Origin: Veillonella caviae
GTDB taxonomy: Bacteria > Bacillota > Negativicutes > Veillonellales > Veillonellaceae
Length of the DNA stretch: 64,000 bases
Direction: 5' to 3'
Assembly: GCF_003992125.1 (NCBI RefSeq)
Contig: NZ_RQUY01000010.1
Span: 1-64,000, forward strand
Shown here: positions 46,651-55,579 of the stretch, in pieces
How the letters are laid out: the number at the start of each line of letters is the position of its first letter
How positions within the stretch are numbered: position 1 is the first letter of the stretch
The notes under the pieces: model-generated
Told to the model about the DNA's origin: nothing
What the model saw: the letters and a program-made list of their open reading frames with translations, nothing else
Databases searched by the model: none
Translations under genes and position numbers: made by a program

Positions 46651-47412
46651 GTGAACGTATTTGAAGTGCTAGGTCGTAAAGTAATCAATGGCCTATCTCA
46701 AGTGGGAACGGCTATGCTTCTGATTTGGCAAACTATAAAACAATTAAGAATGCTAAATATTTGGCATGTATTGCAACAAATGGCACATCTTGGGGTAGAT
46801 TCGCTGCCAATTATTAGCTTAACATTACTATTTGCTGGTGGCGTTATGACCTTGCAGATTACAGATGTTCTTATTAAATACGGTGCACAAAGCACTGTAG
46901 GTGGGTTGATGGCAGTGGCTATGGGACGTGAATTAGGACCTATTCTTGTTGGAGTCGTCTTGGCTGGTCGTGTTGGTGCTGCTATTACTGCAGAGATTGG
47001 TACGATGAAGGTAACTGAGCAAATTGATGCACTCCGCGTTATGGCCGTGAATCCGATTGCTTATTTAGTTGTACCTCGTGTAGTAGCTTGTATGCTTATG
47101 GTCCCTATCCTTGCCTTTTATGGTGTTGTGATTGGCATTGGAGGTGGCTATTTTGTAGCCACATCAATTAAAGGATTAGCACCTACTACTTATTTAGATT
47201 CCATACAAATGTTTTCTACTATTTCTGATTTTACATTAGGTTTAGTGAAATCTAGCGTTTTTGGTGCAGTCATTGCTTTGGTTGGTGCCTATAAAGGGAT
47301 GCAAACTAAAATGGGTGCAGAAGCAGTTGGTTTTTCCACTACTAGTTCTGTTGTAACTAGCATTATCTTAGTATTTGTATTGAATTACTTCTTATCTTCT
47401 TTGCTTTATTAA
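46651..47412 (+). CDS. mlaE: MlaE-family ABC permease for phospholipid transport
   Basis: 253-aa inner-membrane protein with an N-terminal amphipathic helix and about five hydrophobic segments. The signature GAAITAEIGTMKVTEQIDALRVMAVNP carries the conserved E-Q of MlaE. It dimerises with MlaF and the MCE ring of MlaD to move phospholipids between the inner and outer membranes. GTG 46651 follows GGAGGAG. Neighbours mlaF and mlaD complete a minimal system; no mlaA, mlaB or mlaC is seen here. Confidence 0.93.
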   Translation: MNVFEVLGRKVINGLSQVGTAMLLIWQTIKQLRMLNIWHVLQQMAHLGVDSLPIISLTLLFAGGVMTLQITDVLIKYGAQSTVGGLMAVAMGRELGPILVGVVLAGRVGAAITAEIGTMKVTEQIDALRVMAVNPIAYLVVPRVVACMLMVPILAFYGVVIGIGGGYFVATSIKGLAPTTYLDSIQMFSTISDFTLGLVKSSVFGAVIALVGAYKGMQTKMGAEAVGFSTTSSVVTSIILVFVLNYFLSSLLY

Positions 47413-47433
47413 AAATCTTTACGCGAGGCATAT

Positions 47434-48192
47434 ATGATAGAATTACATGATGTAGTTGTGGCCTATGATTCTCGAGTGATTTTAGACTCTATCAATCTTA
47501 CTATAGCTGATGGCGAAACATTAGTTGTTTTAGGTGGTAGTGGTAGTGGTAAAAGTACACTCTTGCGTTTGCTTATTGGCTTACAACGACCTACATCTGG
47601 TCAGATTATAGTAGATGGCATAGATATTACTACTATTTCTGAAGAAGAATTTAATAAGGTGCGCCAAAAGATGGGGATGGTATTTCAATACTCTGCATTA
47701 TTTGACTCTATGAATGTAGGGGAGAATGTAGCTTTTGGTTTACGACAACATACACAAAAATCAGAGACGGAAATCTTTGATATTGTGAGTGAACGCTTGG
47801 GGTGGGTAGGCCTTAGTGGTTATGAATCTTATATGCCCAATGAATTATCTGGAGGCATGAAAAAGCGTGTTAGTTTGGCAAGAGCTATTGCATTAGATCC
47901 TACGCTGATATTATATGATGAACCTTCATCTGGTCTTGACCCGATTACGTCTGGTACCATTAGTATGCTCATTAGAGGTATGCAAGAACGATTAGGTTGT
48001 ACATCTGTAGTGGTTACGCATGATATGCAGTCCGCATTTTATGTAGCCGATCGAATCGCTTTACTCGATAAAGGACGATTTGTTGAAATCTCAACAGCGG
48101 AAGAGTTTAAGCATTCTTCACATCCAAAGGTACAACAATTTATAAATGGTGAAGCAGAAGCTATCGATATAGTAACAAGGGGAGACATATAA
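47434..48192 (+). CDS. mlaF: MlaF-type ABC ATPase
   Basis: 252-aa ATPase. Walker A GGSGSGKST (34-42), signature LSGGMKKRVSLARAIALDP, Walker B LILYDEPSSGLDP and switch VTHDMQ. It powers the MlaE permease in the cytoplasm. ATG 47434 is 21 nt after mlaE; mlaD overlaps its final base (TAATG), so the three are translationally coupled. Confidence 0.94.
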   Translation: MIELHDVVVAYDSRVILDSINLTIADGETLVVLGGSGSGKSTLLRLLIGLQRPTSGQIIVDGIDITTISEEEFNKVRQKMGMVFQYSALFDSMNVGENVAFGLRQHTQKSETEIFDIVSERLGWVGLSGYESYMPNELSGGMKKRVSLARAIALDPTLILYDEPSSGLDPITSGTISMLIRGMQERLGCTSVVVTHDMQSAFYVADRIALLDKGRFVEISTAEEFKHSSHPKVQQFINGEAEAIDIVTRGDI

Positions 48193-49454
48193 TGAAGTGG
48201 ACAACGGAAGCCAAAGTAGGGGCTTTCACAATAATTGGTATAGTATTATTTATTGTAGGTATTTTATTTGTGGGAAAAGTAGATGTTTTCGGGAAACCAC
48301 AAATGACTATTACAGGTGATTTTGAACAAGTAAATGGTTTGAAAAATGGGAACCAAGTTAAATTTTCTGGTGTAGCTATCGGTACTGTATCAGATATTGA
48401 AATTACATCTACAGGTGTTGTGGTGAGTATGAAAGTCGATGATAATACTAAAATTCCAATTGACTCTCAATTTACACTAGGTTCTGATGGTTTTTTAGGC
48501 GATAAATTTATTCAAATTTCACCAGGTAGTTCTAAAGTGTATTTGCATGACGGCGATGCTGTTAAAGGTGAAGGCGCAGATGCGATGGATAAAGCTATGC
48601 ACAGCGCGCAAAAGCTGATGGCTGGAACAGAGCAAATGTTGCAATCTATCAATAATATTATCGGTGACCCTCAAACGCAAAGTGCACTAAAATATTCATT
48701 GCAATCTACGGCTACTATGGCAGATAATGCAGTGGCTATTACACAAAATATGGCTGATGTGACAGCGCAATTAAATGCAGCGGCGCAACAGTTTAATGCA
48801 GATGGTAATGCTGGTGAAGATATGCGTGCTATTTTAACAAATATTAAACAAACCACAGAACGAGTAGATAATATGGCACGTACTATGGAAGGAACTGTAA
48901 CAGATCCAAAAGCACAAGACAATTTAAAAGAAACATTGCATAATACGGCGCAGATTTCTGCACGTGTTAATAAATTGATGGGCGGTAAGGCTTATCATAG
49001 TGAATCAGGAAACGTAGAAGGCGAAATAGGAGAAGATTCTGAAAAAAAGTCTTCCCTTAAAGTAGAACCTTCTATGGATTTACTTTATAATACTAATGAG
49101 AATGAATTGCGCGTAAATGGTCGTGTACGTTTATTTACAGATAAAGGTATGGGAGAAATTGGAGTTTCTAATTTAGGTGATGGATCTGATTTTGATTTAA
49201 ATGGTGGTAAATTCATCGCATCCAAATGGTTAGTCCGTGGCGGTATTTTTGAAAATAAGCTAGGGGTGGGAATTGACTATAATCCACGTGGGTCTTTTTC
49301 ACTATCTGCTGTTATGTATGATTTAAATCATCGTAAATACCGATTGCGTTCTGATATACGAATAAATAAAGACACGTATGGTGTAGTACAAATGACGAGA
49401 CCTTTTGGTTCATCTAATGGAGGCACCTACTTTGGTATTAAACAAGTATTTTAA
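48192..49454 (+). CDS. mlaD: Long MlaD with MCE domain and beta-rich C-terminus
   Basis: 420 aa, against about 180 in E. coli MlaD. TM segment (11-29), MCE domain (37-112: VNGLKNGNQVKFSGVAIGTVSDIEI), a long helical stretch (130-265) and a C-terminal beta-rich region (290-420) with alternating strands, ending in an aromatic residue (KQVF) as outer-membrane barrels do. I recall published work on Veillonella parvula describing MlaD as a bridge across the envelope, anchored in the outer membrane by a C-terminal barrel; this sequence fits. It would ferry phospholipids without periplasmic MlaC. Confidence 0.88.
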   Translation: MKWTTEAKVGAFTIIGIVLFIVGILFVGKVDVFGKPQMTITGDFEQVNGLKNGNQVKFSGVAIGTVSDIEITSTGVVVSMKVDDNTKIPIDSQFTLGSDGFLGDKFIQISPGSSKVYLHDGDAVKGEGADAMDKAMHSAQKLMAGTEQMLQSINNIIGDPQTQSALKYSLQSTATMADNAVAITQNMADVTAQLNAAAQQFNADGNAGEDMRAILTNIKQTTERVDNMARTMEGTVTDPKAQDNLKETLHNTAQISARVNKLMGGKAYHSESGNVEGEIGEDSEKKSSLKVEPSMDLLYNTNENELRVNGRVRLFTDKGMGEIGVSNLGDGSDFDLNGGKFIASKWLVRGGIFENKLGVGIDYNPRGSFSLSAVMYDLNHRKYRLRSDIRINKDTYGVVQMTRPFGSSNGGTYFGIKQVF

Positions 49455-49477
49455 ACACTTTATGTGGAGGTAAACTC

Positions 49478-50941
49478 ATGAATAAGAAAGCCCTTTCCTT
49501 AGCTATTATTCTCTCTATGGCTACAACAGGCGCTTTTGCGACAGACGTTGTGTCTACATCTGTGAATAACAGTGCCAAATTATCAAAATATCAAAAAGAA
49601 GCAGTTCAATTGACGCAAAAACAATTAGCTCAAAAAGCAGCTCAAGGTGCTAAAACCTATGAATCGTCTATTGCATTAAATGAAGCGAATACCGTAGCTT
49701 TAGCATTAGCAAATAATAGAACTGCAAAGCAATCTATGTGGAGTTATGAGGCAAGCAAAGCTAATGTAAGTCAAGTGGCGGCTGGGAAAAATCCGTCCTT
49801 TACATATAGTTGGAGCGGTACGCGTAGTGGTGGAGATACGGGTAATGGTAAAAATGGAAGTCATAGTTTCAAACTATCGGCACCTGTATTTAGCCCTCAA
49901 CTAGATGCATCCATTGATTCTGCTCGTTATTCTCGTGAAGGTGCTGGTGCTGCTTACGAAGAAGCTCTTCAACAAGCGAAATATGATGCTATTAATGGTT
50001 ACTATACTTTGATTATGAATCGTAATTTAGTAGAAGTAGCAAATCAAGCTGTTCGTGACTACCAAGGTCATGTTGATAATGTAAATGCACAATATAATGT
50101 TGGTTTAGTAGCAAATTCTGATGTATTGGCAGCAAATACTAATTTAGCAGAATCTCAAACTACATTGGTAGAACGTCAAAATACAGCTAATCTTTCTGAA
50201 GCTAATTTGAACAATGTTATCGGCTATCCGGTGCAAACAGTGATTACTACAGCGGAACAAAACTTACAATACAGACCGTACAATGTTACATTAGAACAAG
50301 CAAAAGCATATGCTATGTTACACCGTTCTGCATTAATACAATCCGCTATGCAAGTAGAAGCTGCAGAAGAATCTGTTAAATCTGCAAAATATGGGTATTT
50401 ACCAACCGTATCTGTTTCTGCAGGTCGTGGCTATGCTGATACAGATGGCTATATTGGTAGTGACAACAAATCTTGGAGTATTGGCGCTGGTGCATCTTGG
50501 AGTATTTGGGATGGTGGCGCTACTCAAAATGCAATTAAACAAGCCGAAGCAAATTTAGAAAAAGCGAAAGAAGCTAACTTAGCTGCTGTTGATTCCGTGA
50601 ATCTTGCAGTACAACAAGCGTATTTAAATTTGCGTTCTGCTGAGCAAACTATTGCAAGTACACAAACGGCAGTAACACAAGGTCAAGAAAATTTCCGCAT
50701 TGCTACATTACGTTATCGTGCTGGTGTAGGTACTAATCTTGATGTACTTGATGCAGAAACTACATTGACTACAGCTCGTAACAACTACGTTCAAGCATTG
50801 TATAAATACAATGTAAGCATTGCTGCTCTTGAACAAGCTACAGGGATACCTTTAGAAACTCTAGTTGGTGAAGGTGCAGCTGTGATTGCCAATAGTGGTG
50901 CTGAAGCTGAATTGGCAGCCTTAAGTAATACACGTAATTAA
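49478..50941 (+). CDS. tolC: TolC-family outer-membrane efflux protein
   Basis: 487 aa with signal peptide (1-22, MATTGAFA) and two OEP repeats, each long helix pair plus beta strands (about 55-260 and 265-465). Sequences such as NVGLVANSDVLAANTNLAESQT and RYRAGVGTNLDVLDAETTLTTARNNY are the paired helix repeats of TolC. It forms a trimeric exit duct used by secretion or efflux pumps. It lies 23 nt after mlaD, then a terminator. The partner pump is not in this window. Confidence 0.9.
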   Translation: MNKKALSLAIILSMATTGAFATDVVSTSVNNSAKLSKYQKEAVQLTQKQLAQKAAQGAKTYESSIALNEANTVALALANNRTAKQSMWSYEASKANVSQVAAGKNPSFTYSWSGTRSGGDTGNGKNGSHSFKLSAPVFSPQLDASIDSARYSREGAGAAYEEALQQAKYDAINGYYTLIMNRNLVEVANQAVRDYQGHVDNVNAQYNVGLVANSDVLAANTNLAESQTTLVERQNTANLSEANLNNVIGYPVQTVITTAEQNLQYRPYNVTLEQAKAYAMLHRSALIQSAMQVEAAEESVKSAKYGYLPTVSVSAGRGYADTDGYIGSDNKSWSIGAGASWSIWDGGATQNAIKQAEANLEKAKEANLAAVDSVNLAVQQAYLNLRSAEQTIASTQTAVTQGQENFRIATLRYRAGVGTNLDVLDAETTLTTARNNYVQALYKYNVSIAALEQATGIPLETLVGEGAAVIANSGAEAELAALSNTRN

Positions 50942-50953
50942 TATAATATGTAG

Positions 50954-50986
50954 AAAACGACGTCCAGTATAGGACGTCGTTTTTTG
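50954..50986 (+). terminator. Terminator after tolC
   Basis: Perfect 12-bp stem AAAACGACGTCC (50954-50965) / GGACGTCGTTTT (50972-50983), then TT. Confidence 0.92.
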
Positions 50987-51093
50987 TAATTATATTATAC
51001 ATATTAATGTTCTATTTCAAAGAAAATACTGTAAAGGTGGCAGAAAAAGGCTTTATAAAATATAATATATACCTATTGTTAATGTCTGGTTTA

Positions 51094-51102
51094 TGGTAAA
51101 AT
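51094..51102 (+). promoter_or_regulatory. Extended -10 upstream of tamB
   Basis: TGG followed by TAAAAT (51097-51102), with TTGTTA (51076-51081) 15 bp before as a weak -35. Confidence 0.4.
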
Positions 51103-51144
51103 TATACATATATAATGTGGTTATTTTGTAATCTGGAGTGCTCC

Positions 51145-54100
51145 ATGATGCGAAAGAAATGGTGCTTAGTTTGTGCTGCTTTATTAGGTATTTCAGTAGG
51201 TGCTGTTAATCCTATAGCTAACCAATACGTAGCACCTATTGTACAAGAACAATTACATACATCCCTTAATGGCAGTGTTCAATACGATTCGCTATCTGTT
51301 GGCTGGAATGGTGATGTGCATTTGCAAAATCTTGTTATTCGTGACTCGGATGAGCATTTAGTTGCTACTGTCCCGAATGCATCTGTATCCTTAAACTTAT
51401 CGTCTATACCTTCTATTGTATGGGGGAATACGAGTGGTGTTGGGATTATAGGTACTGTTGATTTAGATGCCCCAGATGTGCATATATGGCAGATGCCCGA
51501 TGGTACTTGGAACGTAACAACCTTGATTAAATCGAGTCAAGATAGTTCTAAAAAATCCTTTAATGGCGATGTGATAGTACATAATGGGACTGCTAAATTG
51601 CAATGGCAAAATGGCAATACACATGCCATAACAAACCTTGATGGTGTATTATCTATCGATGTAGATACGATTTCTAAAGGAACTATATCAGGGGCGTTAG
51701 ATAATCAATCGTTTAATGCCAATGGCTCTATTGATATGAACAAGAAAGATAACTTTGACATCTTTGTTTCGGCTAATCAACTAAATGTGGCGCCATTTAT
51801 CGAGTTACTACCTGTAAATAAAAATGTAACATTTTCTACAGGTATTTTAAAAGATGCTAGGATTCAGGTTACATCTCGCGATGGTATATATTCCTTAGCG
51901 GGTAGCGTACAGTTTGAAGATGTGGCAGGGAATGTTTTATACGGTAATAAAAAAGTTTCTTTAGCCAATGGTAATGGCCGTGTATTTTTACAAGATAAAC
52001 ATATATTGATTTCTCGTAGTGCATTTCTCGTTAATAATCAAACTGTAAAAACTAATGGTTTAGTTGATATTGAATCGGATGATGTTGGTTTGAATCTTAA
52101 TGTAGTAGTTGATTCTGCTGATATAGGTGCTTTTACAGAACAAATGATAACAGGTACTGTAGGTGGTCGTGCTCATATAGGAGGCACTAGTGTAAACCCT
52201 TTGGTTATTGCTTCTGTTAAAAGTAGTGGTCTTGGGTACAATGGTTATTTTATTGATAATGCCGAAGCGGATGTGATGTACACTGATGGTGTGGTTACGT
52301 TAAAACAAGGTACAGCATTTATTGGCGATGGTCATATCAAAGGCGAGGGGCGATATCGCATCGATTCAAGTGATTTTGATGTTTCTATGACGATGCATAA
52401 TGTGAATGTAGCAGCTGCTAGTGCAGGATTACCTGAACCGATGGCGGGCATTTTAAATGGTTCTGTTAAAGCGGTAGGTAAGAATAATACCGTTACTGCC
52501 TTACAAGGATCTATTGTAGCTGATACTGTATCTGTACGTGGTGTTACCATCGATACTGTACAGGGAACATTTGATTATGATGGAAATGCCACAAATGTGG
52601 CCCTCAATGGCGCTGTGGGAACAGGTACTTTCAGTGGTTATGGTACCTTACTAGATTCTGATTTGGATTTATCAGTATCTGGCAATTTACTAGATGTATC
52701 GAACTTTAAAAATTTGGTAGGTGCTGATATTGATGGTTATATAAATGCAACTGCTACTATAAAAGGGGCTATAGATAATCCGAATATAGTCGGTTCTATC
52801 GCTAGTGGAGAGCTTCACTATGGTGGTGCACATTTCAATTCTATTAACGCTGATTTTGAAGTTGCAAATCGTGTATTGGCTATAAATAATGGTCGTATTA
52901 GTGATGGTAATGGCAACTATGCTATGGATGGTACCTTTGGGTTAGATACTAAATCTTTAGAATTAGAACTCAATGCGACAGCTACGAGGATTGAGAATTT
53001 AATTAGACCGTTCACTGATGTGCCTATTACAGGTTGGTTTGAAACACATAATAAAATTACTGGTACTGTGGAGAATCCTCGTATTGTGGGAGAATCACAT
53101 TTATATGATGGTTCGCTATATGGCAAGCTCATCAGTGATGCTCGTGCGTCTTATACCGTAGATAATCAAGAGCTAAGATTATCCTCTATTAGCATCAAAG
53201 GTTATGGTGCCACAATAACTGGTAGTGGTACGGCATCTAGGGATAAGCTTGACATTGATTTTGTAGGCGATGATATCGATGTAAAACGATTGCTTATTAA
53301 TACTGATTACGATGTAGATGGGTATGTATCGGCTAAGGGTCGAATTCAAGGAAATGTAAATGACCCTCGATTTTATGGTGTGATTAATTCGAAAGCGCTT
53401 ACCATAAATGGTGAAACTATTTCTAATTTATTTGGTATGCTATATATTGACTCGGCGGTCATAAATTCCGAGAACCTTTCTTTTGATGAAGAAAATGGCG
53501 GTCATTATAAGGCAAAAGGAGGCATGTCCTTAGTCGGGGATCATCGTTTATTTGGCTCCTTAGATGTACAGGGCGGTCGTGTTAATAACTTACTTGAACT
53601 TTTAGGAAAATCAGTGCCAAATCTAGATGGATCCTTAAATGGCGCTATGGATATTGCTGGTACCCGTGATAATCCTAGCGTGCATGTCGTAGGTACCGTA
53701 AAAGATGTGACTATTGATAAACAAGTTGTTGGGGATGCAGAGGTAGATGCAGGATTAGAAAACCGTAAAATAACCGTTAAAACGATGAAACTACCTGTTG
53801 GTGATGGGATTATTGCTGCAGGGGGATCTATGGATTTAGATGGCGATTCAGATATACAAGTTGCTCTTCGCAATGTAGATGTGAAACAATTCATCCCATT
53901 GATTGGTAAGGATATTAATGCTACCGGTTCGGTTACAGGTGTTGTAAATATGACGGGGAAAACACAAAATCCTAAAATTGAATTATCTGCTAGTCTTGTA
54001 GATGGTTCATTTAATGGTGTTTCCATTGATCAAGCATTTATGTTGGCAACAATGGAAAATCGTGTAATTAATATCCAACGTATTCAAGGTGATAAAGGAG

Positions 54101-55425
54101 TTTACAAACTAAGTGCTTATGGTAAAATCCCATTGGCAGCTATTTATACATCTGGTTATTTAGATGCTAATGATAGCAAAGCTATGGATATGACCATAGA
54201 CTTTAATGATGCTGATATGGCCGTACTTCCATTGATGTTATCATCAGTAAAGGATGCGACTGGACAATTAAAAGGGCTTGTTCATATTACAGGAACCATT
54301 GATCAACCAGAGGCGTATGGCACTGTATCTATCCGAAATGGAATGATTAGCATTGATAAAATTGGAAACCCAATAAATAATATCGATGCAGACCTTATTT
54401 TTTCAGGACAACAAGGCGATTTCCAATCTCGTTTTATAATGGGTAAGGGGACTGCAGGTCTTGCTGCTAAGGTTAATTGGGAAGGTCATATAATGACTAA
54501 TTATCGGATGGCAGCTCAGTTAGAAGGTATTGATTTAGCTAATGAATATGTATCAGGTCCTCTAAAAGGTGAACTATATATTGCTGATAGAGATGGAATT
54601 CCTACATTGATGGGTCATATTGATCTAGAGGATATGAAACTTAAGATTCCGCTTTCCTATGAAAGTAGTGAAAGTACTAAAAATCTTGGTATGGATGTTA
54701 CTGTACATGCTGGCAAAAATGTACGGCTTTATGATAGAACTTTATACGATATGACCATTGGTGGCGATGTACATTTTGGTGGGTCTGTATTTTATCCGGA
54801 AGCTCGTGGTCAGTTTAATGTGGATAATGGTACTTTTAAATACTTAAGTCATACATTCGCTATTACAAAAGGAACGGCTAATTTTGTAAATGGTTCGTAT
54901 TTACCACGACTTCAATTAGATGCGGAAACGACGACTAATAATTATACGATAATGATTGGTGTCAATGGTACTGTGGATCAAATGAATTTAACACTTAAAT
55001 CTGATCCGCAACTATCAAGAAAACAAATTATTTCTATGCTAACCTTTGGTAGAGGTACATCAACTAATAGTAGCTCCATTTCTAATGAAGATGCAAATGC
55101 TATAGCAGTTGCTGGCGTGCAGATGTTTGCGTTCGGGTATGTTCAAGATGCATTGCAAAATACTTTGGGACTTGATCGTGTTAATATAACAACTGGATCT
55201 ATCGATCCTGATGAACCGACCAACCATGATACAGCAGGCCATTATAATATTGAAATAGGTAAATATATCTTGCCTAGAACGATGATCACTTATACACAAG
55301 GAATTAATAATAGCCAAACTAAATATGGTGTAGAGTATTCTGTAAAGAGAAATTTGAAATTGACAAGTTGGCATACTTCTAAAGGGAATACATATTTAGG
55401 TGGTCGTTGGACACGCGAATTTTAA
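51145..55425 (+). CDS. tamB: TamB-like translocation/assembly or lipid-bridge protein
   Basis: 1426-aa AsmA/DUF490-type protein. N-terminal anchor helix (about 5-24), then a very long beta-helical, repeat-like body with many G-T/D-G strands (IDGYINATATIKGAIDNPNIVG, VDGYVSAKGRIQGNVNDPRFYG). The C-terminal DUF490/TamB signature includes GTFKYLSHTFAITKGTANF, QLDAETTTNNYTIMIGV and DPQLSRKQIISMLTFGRG. Such proteins bridge inner and outer membranes and assist OMP assembly or phospholipid flow with TamA/BamA. GGAG (51135-51138) favours ATG 51145 over 51115. bamA follows. Confidence 0.9.
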   Translation: MMRKKWCLVCAALLGISVGAVNPIANQYVAPIVQEQLHTSLNGSVQYDSLSVGWNGDVHLQNLVIRDSDEHLVATVPNASVSLNLSSIPSIVWGNTSGVGIIGTVDLDAPDVHIWQMPDGTWNVTTLIKSSQDSSKKSFNGDVIVHNGTAKLQWQNGNTHAITNLDGVLSIDVDTISKGTISGALDNQSFNANGSIDMNKKDNFDIFVSANQLNVAPFIELLPVNKNVTFSTGILKDARIQVTSRDGIYSLAGSVQFEDVAGNVLYGNKKVSLANGNGRVFLQDKHILISRSAFLVNNQTVKTNGLVDIESDDVGLNLNVVVDSADIGAFTEQMITGTVGGRAHIGGTSVNPLVIASVKSSGLGYNGYFIDNAEADVMYTDGVVTLKQGTAFIGDGHIKGEGRYRIDSSDFDVSMTMHNVNVAAASAGLPEPMAGILNGSVKAVGKNNTVTALQGSIVADTVSVRGVTIDTVQGTFDYDGNATNVALNGAVGTGTFSGYGTLLDSDLDLSVSGNLLDVSNFKNLVGADIDGYINATATIKGAIDNPNIVGSIASGELHYGGAHFNSINADFEVANRVLAINNGRISDGNGNYAMDGTFGLDTKSLELELNATATRIENLIRPFTDVPITGWFETHNKITGTVENPRIVGESHLYDGSLYGKLISDARASYTVDNQELRLSSISIKGYGATITGSGTASRDKLDIDFVGDDIDVKRLLINTDYDVDGYVSAKGRIQGNVNDPRFYGVINSKALTINGETISNLFGMLYIDSAVINSENLSFDEENGGHYKAKGGMSLVGDHRLFGSLDVQGGRVNNLLELLGKSVPNLDGSLNGAMDIAGTRDNPSVHVVGTVKDVTIDKQVVGDAEVDAGLENRKITVKTMKLPVGDGIIAAGGSMDLDGDSDIQVALRNVDVKQFIPLIGKDINATGSVTGVVNMTGKTQNPKIELSASLVDGSFNGVSIDQAFMLATMENRVINIQRIQGDKGVYKLSAYGKIPLAAIYTSGYLDANDSKAMDMTIDFNDADMAVLPLMLSSVKDATGQLKGLVHITGTIDQPEAYGTVSIRNGMISIDKIGNPINNIDADLIFSGQQGDFQSRFIMGKGTAGLAAKVNWEGHIMTNYRMAAQLEGIDLANEYVSGPLKGELYIADRDGIPTLMGHIDLEDMKLKIPLSYESSESTKNLGMDVTVHAGKNVRLYDRTLYDMTIGGDVHFGGSVFYPEARGQFNVDNGTFKYLSHTFAITKGTANFVNGSYLPRLQLDAETTTNNYTIMIGVNGTVDQMNLTLKSDPQLSRKQIISMLTFGRGTSTNSSSISNEDANAIAVAGVQMFAFGYVQDALQNTLGLDRVNITTGSIDPDEPTNHDTAGHYNIEIGKYILPRTMITYTQGINNSQTKYGVEYSVKRNLKLTSWHTSKGNTYLGGRWTREF

Positions 55426-55429
55426 TGTT

Positions 55430-55480
55430 ATGACTATAACGGAGATACTTATATTTGTCTTCGTTATAGTCATTTTGATT
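55430..55480 (+). terminator. Terminator between tamB and bamA
   Basis: Perfect 12-bp stem ATGACTATAACG (55430-55441) / CGTTATAGTCAT (55462-55473), 20-nt loop, then TTTGATTTT. Confidence 0.85.
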
Positions 55481-55522
55481 TTATAAAATTGATTTAAAGT
55501 AGTACTCATTCCCAGTATTATA

Positions 55523-55531
55523 TGCTATAAT
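55523..55531 (+). promoter_or_regulatory. Extended -10 promoter of bamA
   Basis: TGC TATAAT (55523-55531) is a perfect extended -10; no strong -35. About 49 nt before bamA. Confidence 0.5.
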
Positions 55532-55579
55532 AATAAAGATTTAACACTCTTTAAGAGGGATAGATTTTAGGAGGAATTT

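Noticed and set aside
53541-54026. Antisense reading frame (161 aa) inside tamB
   Set aside because: The + strand translation is clearly TamB; the antisense one is Ser/Pro/Thr-rich shadow sequence without a start signal.
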